Shown: one piece after another, positions 12,190 through 24,528 of the stretch
Layout of the letters: each line of letters opens with the position of its first letter
How positions within the stretch are numbered: position 1 is the first letter of the stretch
Source: Isoetes taiwanensis
Taxonomy: Eukaryota; Streptophyta; Lycopodiopsida; Isoetales; Isoetaceae
Assembly: GCA_021234155.1 (NCBI GenBank)
Contig: JAJEKV010000001.1
Coordinates: 2,421,927 to 2,485,926, forward strand
Direction: 5' to 3'
DNA: 64,000 nucleotides
Program-made: the position numbers and the translations under genes
Notes under the pieces: model-generated
The model's database searches: none
Told to the model about the DNA's origin: nothing
Seen by the model: the letters and a program-made list of their open reading frames with translations, nothing else

Positions 12190-12792
12190 GAAGGTTGGAA
12201 GTCAGAAAAAAGAAAGCAGGATTAGAAAGCAGAAGGATTGGAAAAACAAAGTTTCTTCAGATATAAGCTATAGCTCCTGCAGACGGATGCCCACTGAAGA
12301 AGAGATTAATAAATACCTGGCTCGAAAAGCCCAATGCAAGGCAATGAAAGTGGCAAGAGAATTGAAGACACAAACAGTTTCACGTTATTCCAATGACAGC
12401 AACACATATAGTGACTCAAATTTGACCGAAAAGTTTATTTGGAGAGAGGCGTCGAGAGCCCAATTTCAATTCGATCAAAAGAGAGACGTACCAGTACCAT
12501 TAATGTACTTTTGAAGAACCTTAGTCTTCCAACGACAAGATTTGATATTGAAATTACAAAGCCATGCAACATACTTAAGGGTCTTACTGTGTCAGAAATG
12601 GAAGAACTTCATCAAGATATTAAGATGCATTTTGTGCTTGACGGAGTCATATCTACCCATATTGACTTCTGGGAGGCAATGATGACTTTGTGTGATTTGG
12701 AGATATCAAAGGCACATAAAAGAGATGCACCTGAAATTGTACCTCAAGCCTTTGATGTCACAAATAAGTTGGAAAAAAATGAGCTTCATTGA
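12190..12792 (+). pseudogene. Cactin pseudogene fragment
   Basis: Cactin is a conserved nuclear, spliceosome-associated protein. The first frame reads TEEEINKYLARKAQCKAMKV, then TQTVSRYSNDSN and SNLTEKFIWRE, matching the N-terminal third of plant cactins. It then runs to FQFDQKRD. After a frameshift near 12,485-12,505 the second frame reads INVLLKNLSLP, then KGLTVSEMEELHQDIKMHF and HIDFWEAMMTLCDLEISKA, the conserved mid-region. The expected Glu/Arg-rich stretch between WRE and FQFDQ is deleted. The LTR at 12,189 sits immediately upstream. No introns are seen across the joined blocks. It is non-functional: frameshifted, internally deleted and lacking the C-terminal domain. Confidence 0.82.
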
Positions 12793-13162
12793 CTTAGAAA
12801 GGTGGCAAGAAAAGATTGAATCGTACATGCATTTTGATTCCTTAAGGATTCTGGCTTCCATGGATTAAAGTTGAAAGTTGTCTTATTATTCTTGAGGCCT
12901 CTGACAATTTAGAGAATGCCAACTTTCGTTAGGCATGGATGGATGGATATAAAAGTAAATAAAGTTTTATATAATATAAGATTTAGTTTTAAACATGGGG
13001 AAATTGGCTACAATGCAAACCCAAAACTCAAAAAACCATTGAATAGATATTCTCAATATCTCAATTTTCAAAAGACAACATTTAAAAATATGAACCTTCA
13101 TTTGATAAAATGACCTTAAAAATTTGACAATTAATACTTTCCAAATGTTTGACAAGTGACTT
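12793..13162. other. No gene recognised
   Basis: AT-rich sequence between the cactin fragment and the left inverted-repeat arm. The short frames have no motifs. Confidence 0.5.
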
Positions 13163-13445
13163 CTTATAAATAATAATTATAAGACTAATTTTATAGAATT
13201 AAAGATTTCATTAACGTATTTTACATGAATAATACAATATACTCTATATAACGATCTCAAAAAACAAAAATGACAATGCAACAAAAAACAATACTAAAAT
13301 TTTGACAAATCATTATAAAAGATCTTGTCAACAATATTATAAATAAAATTTTGTTATGCTGATAAAGGGCAAACTATAAATGTTAATTCTATAAGTTAGA
13401 ACTTGCATGTTAGAGAAAATTTGTGAAAAAATTATTTGATAATTT
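13163..13445 (+). repeat. Left arm of a ~285-bp inverted repeat
   Basis: Reverse-complementing 14,718-15,008 gives a clearly homologous, diverged copy of this arm. Shared blocks include GACTAATTTTATAGAATTAAAG, ACAATATACTCTATATAA, CAAACTATAAATGTTAATT and AGAACTTGCATGT. About 1.27 kb separates the arms. Confidence 0.85.
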
Positions 13446-13895
13446 TATATAAATAAAAAGAATTAAATAATTTTTTTAATTAAAAAAAACAATAAAATTA
13501 CTAGCTCCACTTACTGTATACATATATCTGCATATATACTAGTTACAATACGTATGTTATAACCTTTATTTAGATGTTTTAATATTTTTATTTAAAGATA
13601 CTTTATAAACATAAGTTATTATCTGAAAATGGACATTTTATGAGCTTTTCATTTGACATTAAATATACGTAAAAGAACTTTAATTTACAATTTTTATTAT
13701 TTGAAACAGTTTTTTGCTGTCTAAGTTATGTCTTGGTTGAATACGGATCAAAGGCTTTAGCATGCAGTTGAATGGCAATATAAAAAATTAACATTCACTT
13801 CAAAAATCAAGTTCAAAACTTACCCTAAAAAAAAAGGATGGGGGCACCATTTAAACTTAACCTTTGCTGGCTTCTTCGTGAAGAAACTTCATATT

Positions 13896-14190
13896 CTAAA
13901 TCACTTCATGGACTAAAATGCCTCTATTTTTTATGTCTTCTACTAGATTAGATTTATAGTTTCTATGCCTTCTAATTGATTTATGGTCATCCGAATCAGA
14001 CCCATAGCTTGAGTTTGTACTATGCTTCCGCTTTATTTCATCAGAATCAGATTCATTGCTTCTGCTTTTATGTCTTCTACGCAATTTATGCCCCTCAGAA
14101 TCAGGTCATAGTTTTTACTTTTATTTCTATTCTTTTTATTAGAATTAAAAAGATCATTGGGGACAGACGTATATCTTCTACTTGATTTAT
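13896..14190 (-). pseudogene. Arg/Ser/Asp-rich fragment, possibly the cactin N-terminus, inverted
   Basis: The minus-strand frame 13,896-14,084 encodes RRRHKSRSNESDSDEIKRKH followed by SYGSDSDDHKSIRRHRN. An upstream piece in another frame adds HKSSRRYTS and KKNRNKSKNY. Cactins begin with just such an RS/SDSD-rich domain, and the cactin mid-region lies 1.1 kb away on the other strand. It is tempting to read this as the same gene's first exon, inverted. Low complexity makes family assignment uncertain; any SR-type protein could give this signal. It has a frameshift near 14,085. Confidence 0.4.
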
Positions 14191-14717
14191 GAGCAGCATC
14201 GAATTTCATATCTAAATTTGGCCGAATGGGAATATTCGCACAAAAAAGAATTCAAATGCACCTTCGAAAGAGGAATACTTCATGTGTATTTCAACTTCAA
14301 ACGTTATCGATACTGAAGGTAACAACATATTCAGGGCTAGCTCAAGAGGGGAAGAGTGTCTGAGGGACATAAAAAAACTCTACAATTGACTATATATATT
14401 TTGTAGAGTATATTATTTGAGTACTGAAGACGCAGTAATCTATTGATGCTAAGTGATTATATGACTACATTCGAGCTATCATAGAGATTAATGATGCCGC
14501 CTAAAGGAAGATTGGCCAAATTTAAAGAAGATCGATCTGAAATCTTTTCTCCAAAACAGTTATCAATATAACATTTCTTTACTAAATCCTTAATCCCAAC
14601 CATCTATCTGCATCTGGCTCAAGATGAAAGTTGAAACAAAAAACTTAAGATCATCTCAATCATCTATTTTATCACAATGCAAAAAAATAGAAGTTGATCA
14701 CGTACACTCAATAAAGA

Positions 14718-15004
14718 TCATAAAATAATTTTTTAACAAATTTTTATTGACATGCAAGTTCTAAGTTATAAAATTAACATTTATAGTTTGCTCTTTATAT
14801 GCTATTTGCCAAATCCTTTGCATTATAACTACTTATAACATTATTGATAATAATCTTTTGTAAAGATTTATCAAATTTTCAATATTTTTGTTGCGCTTTC
14901 ATTTTTGTTTTTGCCATTATTATATAGAGTATATTGTATCATGCATGTAAATTCATTTATAAAATCTTTAATTCTATAAAATTAGTCATATATTTATTAT
15001 TTAT

Positions 15005-15008
<4 letters not shown>
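14718..15008 (-). repeat. Right arm of the ~285-bp inverted repeat
   Basis: This is the reverse complement of 13,163-13,445 with scattered substitutions and small indels. Its outer edge runs straight into the GATA microsatellite. Confidence 0.85.

Positions 15009-15083
<75 letters not shown>
15007..15083 (+). repeat. (GATA)n microsatellite, about 19 units
   Basis: An uninterrupted GATA tandem run between the inverted-repeat arm and the LINE ORF1-like fragment. Confidence 0.97.
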
Positions 15084-15084
<1 letters not shown>

Positions 15085-15902
15085 AACTTTTAGCGTCCGC
15101 AAAAACCCAATCGGGTTATGGGACCCAATACAAAAGATGGGGCGTAAGCATGATGACAGTAACAAAAGAAACAAAGAATATCAACATAACAAAAACACAC
15201 ACACAACAAAAATAATAATAAGTAGCTAAGCACGTGCACATGAGCTAAGTGTACCCAAACCATGAGTTCTGAGGCCACTGGTCTCGGATGATTGCTGTAC
15301 CTCCTCGATACACTGCCCACTTTTGCTGCAGCCTAACCTCTCGCACTTTACACAATTCTTGTCATCGCCTGGTCAGCTGGAGTGGAGGGAGATCCTCTTG
15401 AACCGAGAAATAGGTGTCTTTTAGATGATTTCCGTGTTGAAGGACATACAACCTGTCCTGTGGGCTATTGAACTGCACGACGATATGGCGGGGTCAGTCT
15501 GGCCTCTGAGCCCCAACCCTGCGTGCTGTAACAATGGCGGGCCTCTGAATGTGCATAACATCTGTGAAGAAGTTAGCTGCCTGTTCTACATCTGAGGGGG
15601 GATTTGCCTCTGGCACACCCACGATGCACAAATTCAAGCTTCTGTCCACTGCTGTCTGAGCAAATTCTGCTGCCTGCGTGTTCCTATGATCCTTATCGAA
15701 CATGGAACTATGATCCTGTGCTTGCATGCCACCTTGATCCTTATCTGTCATCTCCACATCGATATCCCTATGATCCTCTGTTTGCACCCCGTTAGCAGTG
15801 CATGCGCTCTCGAGGGTCTGGGTTTCAGCACCAGTATAGAATTGTGGGCAAGAGGAGGGAAGTGATTGCAGGGTACCTGCTTCCAAGATGGCAGAGTAAA
15901 GC

Positions 15903-15919
15903 AAATTTAGCATCTGGAA
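15903..15919 (+). repeat. Target-site duplication of LINE-B, left copy
   Basis: AAATTTAGCATCTGGAA is repeated exactly at 17,315-17,331 after the LINE A-tail. Confidence 0.95.
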
Positions 15920-17314
15920 TGGAGGAGATTGTGCGTATCGTCAGAAATTTTATTTGGGGTGGAAATGAGTTAGGAGCAGTGGTCAAGGTAGCTTGGGCGA
16001 AATGCATTAGACCTAAGGCAGCTGGTGGTCTTGGTATGTTGGATTTTCACCTCCAAAGCAAGGTGATGATATCAAAGTTCATTTGGAGGATTTTCATTGG
16101 TAAGGATGATTCTCCGGCTCGAGGTTGTTGGTGCGATCGATTCAGCATTGTCTCCCATTTCATAAGGCTTCCATTAAGCCCCTCCTTCCTTGGGCTTTGC
16201 TTTATCATATGCATCCGTATCCTAATGCTTCTCCCTTTCTAAAGGGGTTGCTTGCGGCTTGGGACACCATCGGTCTCTTTTCCATATTAATCCCGAGGCA
16301 TGTCTTCTTCTTGTCCACTCCATGCCGGTGGATTCCTTGCGTGATACTCGAGAATGTGCCTCTAAGTGTGGTTGTTCATCCAAAGACACAACGGCGATGG
16401 GTAGCGGTGGTATCAATACTATTGCAGCTTTGGTATGAGTCCGATCATCTCATGTCATGGGAAGCATTTAGAACAAAGTTCTTGTTGTAATGATGGGGCG
16501 AGTAATCTGGAATCATATTGCTGCATTGTTGCCACGGATTCTCGTCCACGATTGAGGTAGTCATATGGGGTTGCCATCGGGATATCCAGCCAGTATGGTT
16601 TGTGTCTTCTCGTGTATAAATTGCTTGTGCATTCTCGAAATCTCGCCTCCATCTAATAGATGGCATCTTCAGGTCCCTCAGCCACAATGGAAAAGTGTTT
16701 GGATATGGGTATGGGATAAGTCACTTCACCCCAAAGTAGTAGTTTTGTGGTGGCAAGTGATCCATAGATGCCTCGAGAGTCAACGTGTTAGTCCATAAAA
16801 TGGATAATCGGATTTCGAGCTCGCCCTTTATGCCGAAAAGGGTTGAGAGTATTGAGCATTGTTTTTCTTGTGTGAGAGGCTTGGCGGGCATGGTCTTGGT
16901 TGTTGACCCTTTTTTGGCATCGCCTCGATCTAGCCAGCAAATTTTGCTTGCTATCTATCCCGATGCTTGGCCCAAACAACGAAAACGAAGCTTTTCATCT
17001 CTCATGCTACCGGCTTTTATGGTCAATCTGGAAGAGAAGGAGGTTGTTTATCTTTAAGGGCATAGATATCGCAGATGAGGTTGTTCTTCATTGAGGCAAG
17101 ATAAAATTGTTATGGCTTACAATTGTTCTTCTCTTGATCAAGAGAAGAAAGTAATCGATCCGCATACTTACCTTGATTCATTCTTTTGCATAGGCGGTGG
17201 TTGTGCTTTCAGTTGGATCGGTTTGTCCACCGGGGTTATAATCTGCCTTTGCATTTATGTTGCTCTGGTTTCTAGTTGGTGAATAAAGCTTGACGTCCTT
17301 CAAAAAAAAAAAAA
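15920..17314 (+). mobile_element. 5'-truncated LINE (LINE-B)
   Basis: A 1.4-kb 3' fragment of a non-LTR retrotransposon. It starts inside the RT connection region (IVRNFIWGGNELGAVVKVAW, then GGLGMLDFHLQSKVMISKF). It continues through a zf-RVT-like tail at about 16,700-17,060 (HPKVVVLWWQVIHRC, then IEHCFSC). AATAAA at 17,282 is followed by an A-run at 17,302-17,317. A 17-bp target duplication flanks it. 5' truncation, an A-tail and a long duplication are classic marks of target-primed reverse transcription. Frameshifts show it is dead. The 3' end resembles LINE-A's. Confidence 0.93.
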
Positions 17315-17331
17315 AAATTTAGCATCTGGAA
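17315..17331 (+). repeat. Target-site duplication of LINE-B, right copy
   Basis: Exact copy of 15,903-15,919, following the A-tail. Confidence 0.95.
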
Positions 17332-17646
17332 CAAAAGCTTACCTTTGAAGAAAATCGTCGGGCCTGCAAGAGATGCGTTTTGCAAGGTGTCCAGAATAAG
17401 ATGCTGGTTTGATGAGGGGAAGAGCGGAAGGATCTGTGCCTGAAGTAAGGCGTGCTGATGTATGAGATCAAACTCTGGAAGCGGAAAATGTTCAAGCCAT
17501 GTGACCTGGAGAAGCTCCACACCGGTGAAGTTACGGCGGCGCTGACTACGTTTGGCCATAAGATGCGAAGAAAACAAGGATTTAGTAGGAGAAAAGGCAA
17601 GGACGTTGTTTACAGGTTTGGAAGGAGAAATCAACAGAGCAAACAT

Positions 17647-19170
17647 GCTTAATAGGTAAATTAACTGATCTGTGTAGTAAAATAAAAAATGAAAAATCTA
17701 TCTGCTGGGGAAGAATGAAGAGGATGCTGCTGCACTATGCTGCCAGTGGGCCAGGGGTGACACTTCAGGCGAATCAGGGGCGCGCAGATCCTGGATAAAT
17801 CAAGGCCAATTCTAAAGAGATAGAAGAGACTTACAGTGCCCATAGGGTGGATGCCAGGATGGGCAAAGCAACGGACCGCTTATGGAGCCAATACTGAATT
17901 TCTGCCAAATCCTTGATGCCCTTGTTAAACCCTCGTATTGTTATCGCCAGGAAAGCTTCTCCTGTTGCTGAATCTATATGTTTTGGTGAACACCTGCAAG
18001 GAACCCAAGAAGAGACCGAACCCAGCCTGAAGTACTGGTCAAAAATAAGAGGTATGTCAAGACTGGTCGGCTGCCATGATGTTGCAAAGCAAGCTCAGGC
18101 ACTGGATAGAAGTTAGCTATGAAACATTTGGAAAGAGGTCAAGATAATTATACACTGGCTTGGTGGATTCCGGAGCAAAAAAAACTGGCTTCCGGGATCC
18201 CTCGCCTGTTCTCCATGGGATCCATTTGCGTCAGTCCGTCGGGGGCAGTCCTGACCGCTGTCAAGTCGGAGCAGAGGATCTGAGCCGCCGTTTGTGACGA
18301 CAGATCTCATCCGTCGGTTTGCCTCCCCACTTCAGAATCACACCGAGGCATTCTCGCTCTTGGGAGCACGTACCAGTGAGGCCTTCCACCAGGATACAGT
18401 TGACATGGATTCCGGTCGCTAGTGGCTGCTTCATTACTGAACTTGGCCGACAAGACACCATTGTTAGTCCGTACCAAACACCAGTCAGGCATTGCTGACC
18501 AGATCCGGAAGTTCGACGCGCTCCGAGCATCTCCGCCGCCCGTATAGTCTCCATGATCCAGGATCTCGCCATGACTTTCCCGGAGCATGGCATCCCAGCC
18601 CCGCGCAGCCTCCCGCTAGGATCACATCCTGGTGGATTCCTGTGTGGAGCACTAGCAGGCAATCATGGCCGTCGAATATCTGCCACCGCATCTTGGCCGC
18701 CAACCCCACGATCTGGAATCATGGACCTGTGATTCCGGAGCCGCGCAGCCACACTATGGGAGCAAAATGCGGATGTGGCTCTGGGATCACATAAAGATTG
18801 CGGGGATTCTTGCGGGTATTACGGTGGGCGACCAAAGTGACATTTCATCTGTATTGGGTGACTCCCCTCCTTCGCCAGACGGTATAGAGCCATATGAGAA
18901 GCAGCAGTTGGATCTCAAGAGCATGAAGCATTCAGACGAATGCGACCTCCGAAGAGGAAATGGTTCGACGACATTATCTCGCTTCCCGAGATCCGTTTAG
19001 GTTTTTTCGAGCAACGATTCCTGTACAAGTTGTTCTGGATCCAACTCTTTAACTTAAAATGCAGGAAATGCGAACTGCGGGATGAAGCCGCATTGGATGG
19101 AGAGAGGATAGAAGAGAGCACTAACAAGTCATTCGAAGTTGGCCTTGTTTGAATGTAATGGCGCAAGACG
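17647..19170. other. No gene recognised; possible 5' region of the ORF1-like element
   Basis: This part is more GC-rich than its surroundings, especially 18,200-19,000, with overlapping frames on both strands (for example 18,261-18,662 minus and 18,665-19,000 plus). None shows a motif I recognise. Being upstream of the minus-strand ORF1-like start, it could be that element's 5' untranslated region. Confidence 0.35.
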
Positions 19171-22100
19171 CTGATTTTTGTTTCTTTTTAGCGCTGTGTT
19201 CAATTCTATCACGAATGCTTTGCAATGCTATGTCAGTTTTTGGCCCCACTGGATGACTATGTTGTAACCACTATGTATTTTTTGGAATGAAATACACGTG
19301 GCTTTGTGTTGCCATTCTTCTTTGCCCCGATTTGTTTAATGTTGTTTGTAAATTAAATATCCCAACATTCTTTGTTGTTGTTCCCCTTGTCGTGTGGGTG
19401 TTGTGGCAAATCAAGCATCGTTAACTTCAACCTCAATGGCTTAGAACCTCCAGTGCAAGAAAATTGCAAAAAGAAAGCTCAAACAATGAATTAGTACTGC
19501 TTTCCCAAAACAAGAAAAAAGATGCATCTGCAAGAATGATGCCATTTGTAAGCCGTTTGGAATTTTGTCATGATTTCAATTCAGAAGAATGCTTGTAGGC
19601 TCAAGGAATCTAAGGCCAAAAGTCAGATGTAAATAGATTAGCAAAGGTTTCTCAAATTTGTGGTCCTAACCAAGTCAAAACTTCGTCAATATCCCTGGCA
19701 GAGAGCTAATTTTTGCAGATTAAAAAGTACTAGTTATGGTGCCTGGCGTTGCCGGGCGTTTTGGCTGGAGTGAACAATGTGGCTTGGAGGGGCAAGGGTT
19801 ATATAGAGCAAGCCTTTAAGATTCATTGACAAAATTAAACAACCATTGTACAAAAATCTCAACTGATTGGGAACATTTTCTAGTGCGTTGTTTTTCCTTA
19901 TATGATAGCTCTACCAGAATGATGTTATGGTCAGGCATTGGTAGGCTTTAGCAACCTATAAAAATTTGTGTTGCAATGTGAAGGCAACAATAGCTATACT
20001 TGAAATTGTGTATTTCAACTATAAGCAATGTTTGCTTGAAAGTTGTAGATGTAATTGTGTTGAGTTGCCCTAACATAAGAATTAAATGTGTTGTTTTTAA
20101 TTTTTGCATTTGTAGATGGAACAAATTTATTTATGGGGAAACCAATGGTTGAAGAACATAAGATAATGGGGTTGAGAAGGAAGTGCATCACTCCAATGGA
20201 TTTGATTAGGCCACAGAAGCATGATTAGAGAATTTTATGAATGCACCCCTCATTCCCAAGAAGAGCAAAATACAAATCTTTAGTTAGCCATGCATTTTTG
20301 AAGTTACTTCTGGGTTAAATTATATTGTACTTCGTAATATGGTCTTATCAAATGTGATCACGTATGTCTTATACATGAGAGGTATGAACATATTTAATAG
20401 TCAAGTGATTTCTTAAGATAGATAGAGCAATTGATTTCAAAATTGAAGGTATTATCAACAATACTGAAGACCTAAGTTATTGGCCTCATACTTACGAACT
20501 GTTACTTATAAGTGTATCCTTCAAAAATCCACCCCAATATGGGTGTAATGCTAATTCACCCTAGCATGGGTCTAGAATTATTCGTCTCAATACTTATGAA
20601 AATCACCTATAAATGCATCGATAAAAATTTCACCTCAATATGGTCTAATGCTAGTTCACCCCAATGTGGGTCTAATGTATCCTTCAAACATTCATCCTAA
20701 CATAGGTCTAACGCTTCACGCAATAAATAAAATGAGGATATATATTCAATGTCTACTCAAACATAGTTTTGTATTTATTTCTTGGAATAGTGTAATTGTT
20801 AGCCTTATACATGTCTAATTCTAATTCATACAGTAATTAAGAAATCATGTTTATTCAATGCGTATCCAAGTGAGTCAATGTGTATGGCCTAGTTGCTGCT
20901 AAAGTTGTTTGTGAAATAACTAATAATGTTGCATGCTGTCAATTCCTCAAAAGACTGTTTCCACACTGTTATAATGTAGTCGTCTCCACTACTACATGCT
21001 TGAAATGTTCATTCGGCGCTAGATGTCAAGGCAATTGATCTTAGATAAACACGCACTATTCCAAAGACAGCCTGAGAAGTGAATGTGATGTATACCCTTG
21101 GATTAGATTTGTTTAAACAGCAAATGCACACGGGATTTGTTGATGTGGAGCTTCATACATGTTGGATAAATTTCAAAGCGTAAACATAACAAACAAAATA
21201 GAGTGCGCTCAATATTTACCTGAGATGGATTTATGAGAATAATAGTTATCATGTGCAAGTGGTGTTTGATGTCTGGCTACTATATGTGAGATGTAGATTC
21301 TGTGTTCTTAATGTCCACTTTAAAATAAAGAGAGAACATGATGAGCTAAGCAATAAATGTATACTTGCAAAAATTGAAGAAAAGGGAGCGAAATACGACA
21401 TGAGATTCGTTTCTGGAATGAACAAAGAGAGACAGAGCCGTTACACTATTACAATGCATTTGCAAATATGCTTGAAACCATTGTTCACGACTATAGAAGA
21501 CGAACCTTTCAAGGTAGTTGCTCTATAGTAAATCACCAAGTCTGTCCGATCATGTATACGTGGCACCTATTGCTGTTAAAATTTTGCTCCTTGCTTTTAA
21601 TAAGCCTGCATCCAACAAATTAGAGAGAATGTTAGATGTGGAGTTGGGTGTATAAATGAAAATAGTTGTATAGACCTGATCCATCTTAGAGCTTTTTGAA
21701 GCAATTGCTCCTTGCTTCCAATAAACATGGAACTATCAAACTAAAGTGAATGTTATCCATGGACTTGAAAATAGGGTCTATCGTTAGACCTCATCTATCA
21801 TTCTAAATTTATATTACAAAAGAAAAGCAATAATAAGCATTTCAGCTGGTAGTTAGATCTATACATCGTTCCCCACCATCTTTCTTTCTTCAATGCATGT
21901 TTTTTAAGATTGCATCACAATATTGTGATCTTACCTTGTTCTTAAGTATTTGATGACATTGCACATCTCATAAGCAACGTTTTGAGTTTGAATGATAAGC
22001 GATGTTCTGAGTTTGAATGATGCATCTGAAATTTCAATGATGATATGATGTATTATAAAGTTCACTTTGAACTATAAACCTCAAATACTCCAGTAGATAC

Positions 22101-24528
22101 ATATGAGTCTTGTAGTGAGAATATGCCTAAAGTTGTCTGGCATCAATCTGAGCAATATAATTCTAGAAGATGGCGATGAGGTCTATGACATCCTCTACCC
22201 AGCACTTTGAGCGACATCTCACTCGTAGTTGATATCTCAACCATATTTGCAAGACATCTCACTCACCCGTAGTTGCAACACAGGACCCACATACATGTCC
22301 TGCAACATAGATACACGAAAGAGTTAGACTAATATTTGCACTTCTTGACTTGTTAATGTCTACTGAAGACCGATAGGAGCAGACCTAACAAACAGTGTCC
22401 TTGAAGCTTGTAGAATCATCATTGCAACTTGAGCAAAACATTGCACATTTGTATGCAAATGCCACCTAAGTCCAGCCTCATATATAAAGTTGAAAGAAGA
22501 GTGAAATGTAAAAGTTCAAAAAATGAAAGTTTCTAAGGAAAGATGTATTCGGTGAAAGAAACAATGCCATACCTAATGTAGACAATGAACTCCAATGTGA
22601 CGAACAATAAAAGCAGCTTTACAGAGAAGAGGAACAAATTATTATTTGATCCCATAAATAGTAAGATAATGGCTCTAAATTACCACGAAACTATCTAGAT
22701 CTAAGACTTAAGCACATTTTGATGGGCGTGCTATGAATGCTTGAGCAAGTTATGAGTACCCATTGTAGCCATTGATGGGATGGACACTTCGACTTTGTAC
22801 TTTGATACATGGAAGGTTATCTGCTCCGTGTCTTCATATCTGGAAGTATATGGAATTGTGTAAGCTCAGTAAGCATATATAATGCAAATGCCCCAGCTTG
22901 TTCAAACATAATTTCAGTATTTAGAACAACAAGAATATGAGATACATGTACATCCACCCAATCAATATAAAGATTATTAGTTTAAAGCCACTAATAAATG
23001 ATTAATTTACGTAGTACAGTATAACAAATTACAAACCTTTCAACATAGCATGCTGATTGGATTGCTTGTTATGAGAAAATATAGTGTCCTTACCTGCTTA
23101 GAAACACGGATGAAGTATGCTGGCAAAAACAGTAAAGAATTTGTAAGCATTGACTATTGACTGAGCATACAAAACAGAGCCCATTCTTTTGATGCCACTA
23201 ATTGCAAAAAAAGTTTCAATAACTTAGTGCTCAGCCCTACTCATACAGAACTCATAAGCGAGATCTTTTATGCTCATGTCCATTCTTTGAGGCAAGATAA
23301 CCTTTATCCGCCCCTTATATTTAGGTCTAAATGGACTTTTTTCCTGAAAAACAAAACTGGTGCTTCTTTTCAGCTTTATTTAAGGGTTTTAAGATTATTC
23401 GATGACCACATACATATAGGTCCTATGGAAAAAGAGCAAAAAGTAGGACGAAATTGCATTAAATGAATAAAGCATGGCAATAAGGAAGAACAAAGACCAT
23501 GCATCACCTAGAATATAGAATATCTTGAACCTGGTTGCCTTACCACCTAAAACCATCAACTACGGAAAATAAATGGTAGCCTCAAGCAGGATTTCTTTTC
23601 CTAGAGTTAGCTCTTAAATTTCAAGTGACCGATGTAACCTGTTCTTCAATCTCAAATAGTAGAAGAGTTGACGTGCACAGCTACTTCTAAAACCCATGTT
23701 TGCCAAAATTGAGCCTTTCTCACCAATTTGTTCCTCATCACTAACGAATTCCCTTCATGACTTCACTTCAGCAAAAGAGCAAAAGCAAACCATTCTAGTA
23801 AAATCAATTAAGTTCTATGAAAAAATAGAGGAGAACATAACAGAGGGATCGTTTCAAGAGGGAAATAAAACTACTTACACCGCTGTCCACAATTGAGAGC
23901 TCAAATTTAGCCATGGCTTCTTGAAAACCTGAAATTCCTGATGGTAAGAATCTAAAAACAAACTAAAATAAGCTGATAAACAATCTATAAAGCTGCAACC
24001 TGAGACCATTCACCTTGCGGTCAATTACATGCAATCATCAGCCTAGAACTCTGAAGCATGTATCCAACCACCTTCCAGCGCACAACAGGCATCGGATATG
24101 ATGCCATAAGAAAGAGGAAAAACCTCACAACCCAATCGAAATCATACAAAGTTTTTTCCCGATTTTACAGAACATGATAGGAAACACGGAGCTCTGAAAA
24201 AAAAACCAACAACCTTGAATATGGATTTCATTTCTCCTATAACTCCACGATGTCACTGCAAAGTATCATGTTGCCAATGTTGGCAGAATCTTGCAACAAC
24301 CCTGTTATTTGAGAGAGAACAAAATGTAGAGTACTAATAGTGCTGATAGGACATGATGCGCAAGGTGGGGACTCACAAATACAGTGAAGTGTTTGAAGGG
24401 ATTAACACTTGCAACAATGAGCGTTGCACCATTAAAATCCAGAAGCCTGTGAAGAAAAAGCTGGGTGAGCTTTTCAAGGGAAATAAAATTGGAGCCATTG
24501 TGAAATTTGCACCGACGAAATTTTTTTC
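19171..24528. other. No gene recognised (5.4 kb)
   Basis: AT-rich sequence on both strands with only short, motif-free frames. One weak internal repeat is listed separately. Confidence 0.55.
20505..20720 (+). repeat. Degenerate ~100-bp repeat, about two units
   Basis: AATGCTAATTCACCC at 20,547 recurs near 20,647 as AATGCTAGTTCACCC. Each copy is followed by a GGGTCTA word and preceded by AATATGG. Confidence 0.6.

Larger units (their letters stand above)
15245..17646 (-). pseudogene. LINE ORF1-like protein gene, interrupted by LINE-B
   Basis: Removing the plus-strand LINE at 15,920-17,314 and one copy of its target duplication joins the minus frames 17,319-17,646 and 15,494-15,913 in phase. 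That gives a 330-codon frame with two in-frame stops (15,494-15,496 and near 15,361). The C-terminal half has the look of an L1 ORF1p RNA-binding domain: LNLCIVGVPE, ARRVGAQRP, HIVVQFNSPQDRLYVLQ, TYFSVQEDLPP, and RQELCKVREV ending in YRGGTAIIRD. ORF1 proteins of this type coat LINE RNA in ribonucleoprotein particles. No downstream ORF2 follows; a GATA run ends the segment. Assignment rests on motif spacing read by eye. Confidence 0.6.

Noticed and set aside
18261-19000. Overlapping ORFs on both strands in GC-rich DNA
   Set aside because: No motif, and both strands are open because of base composition. I could not choose one.
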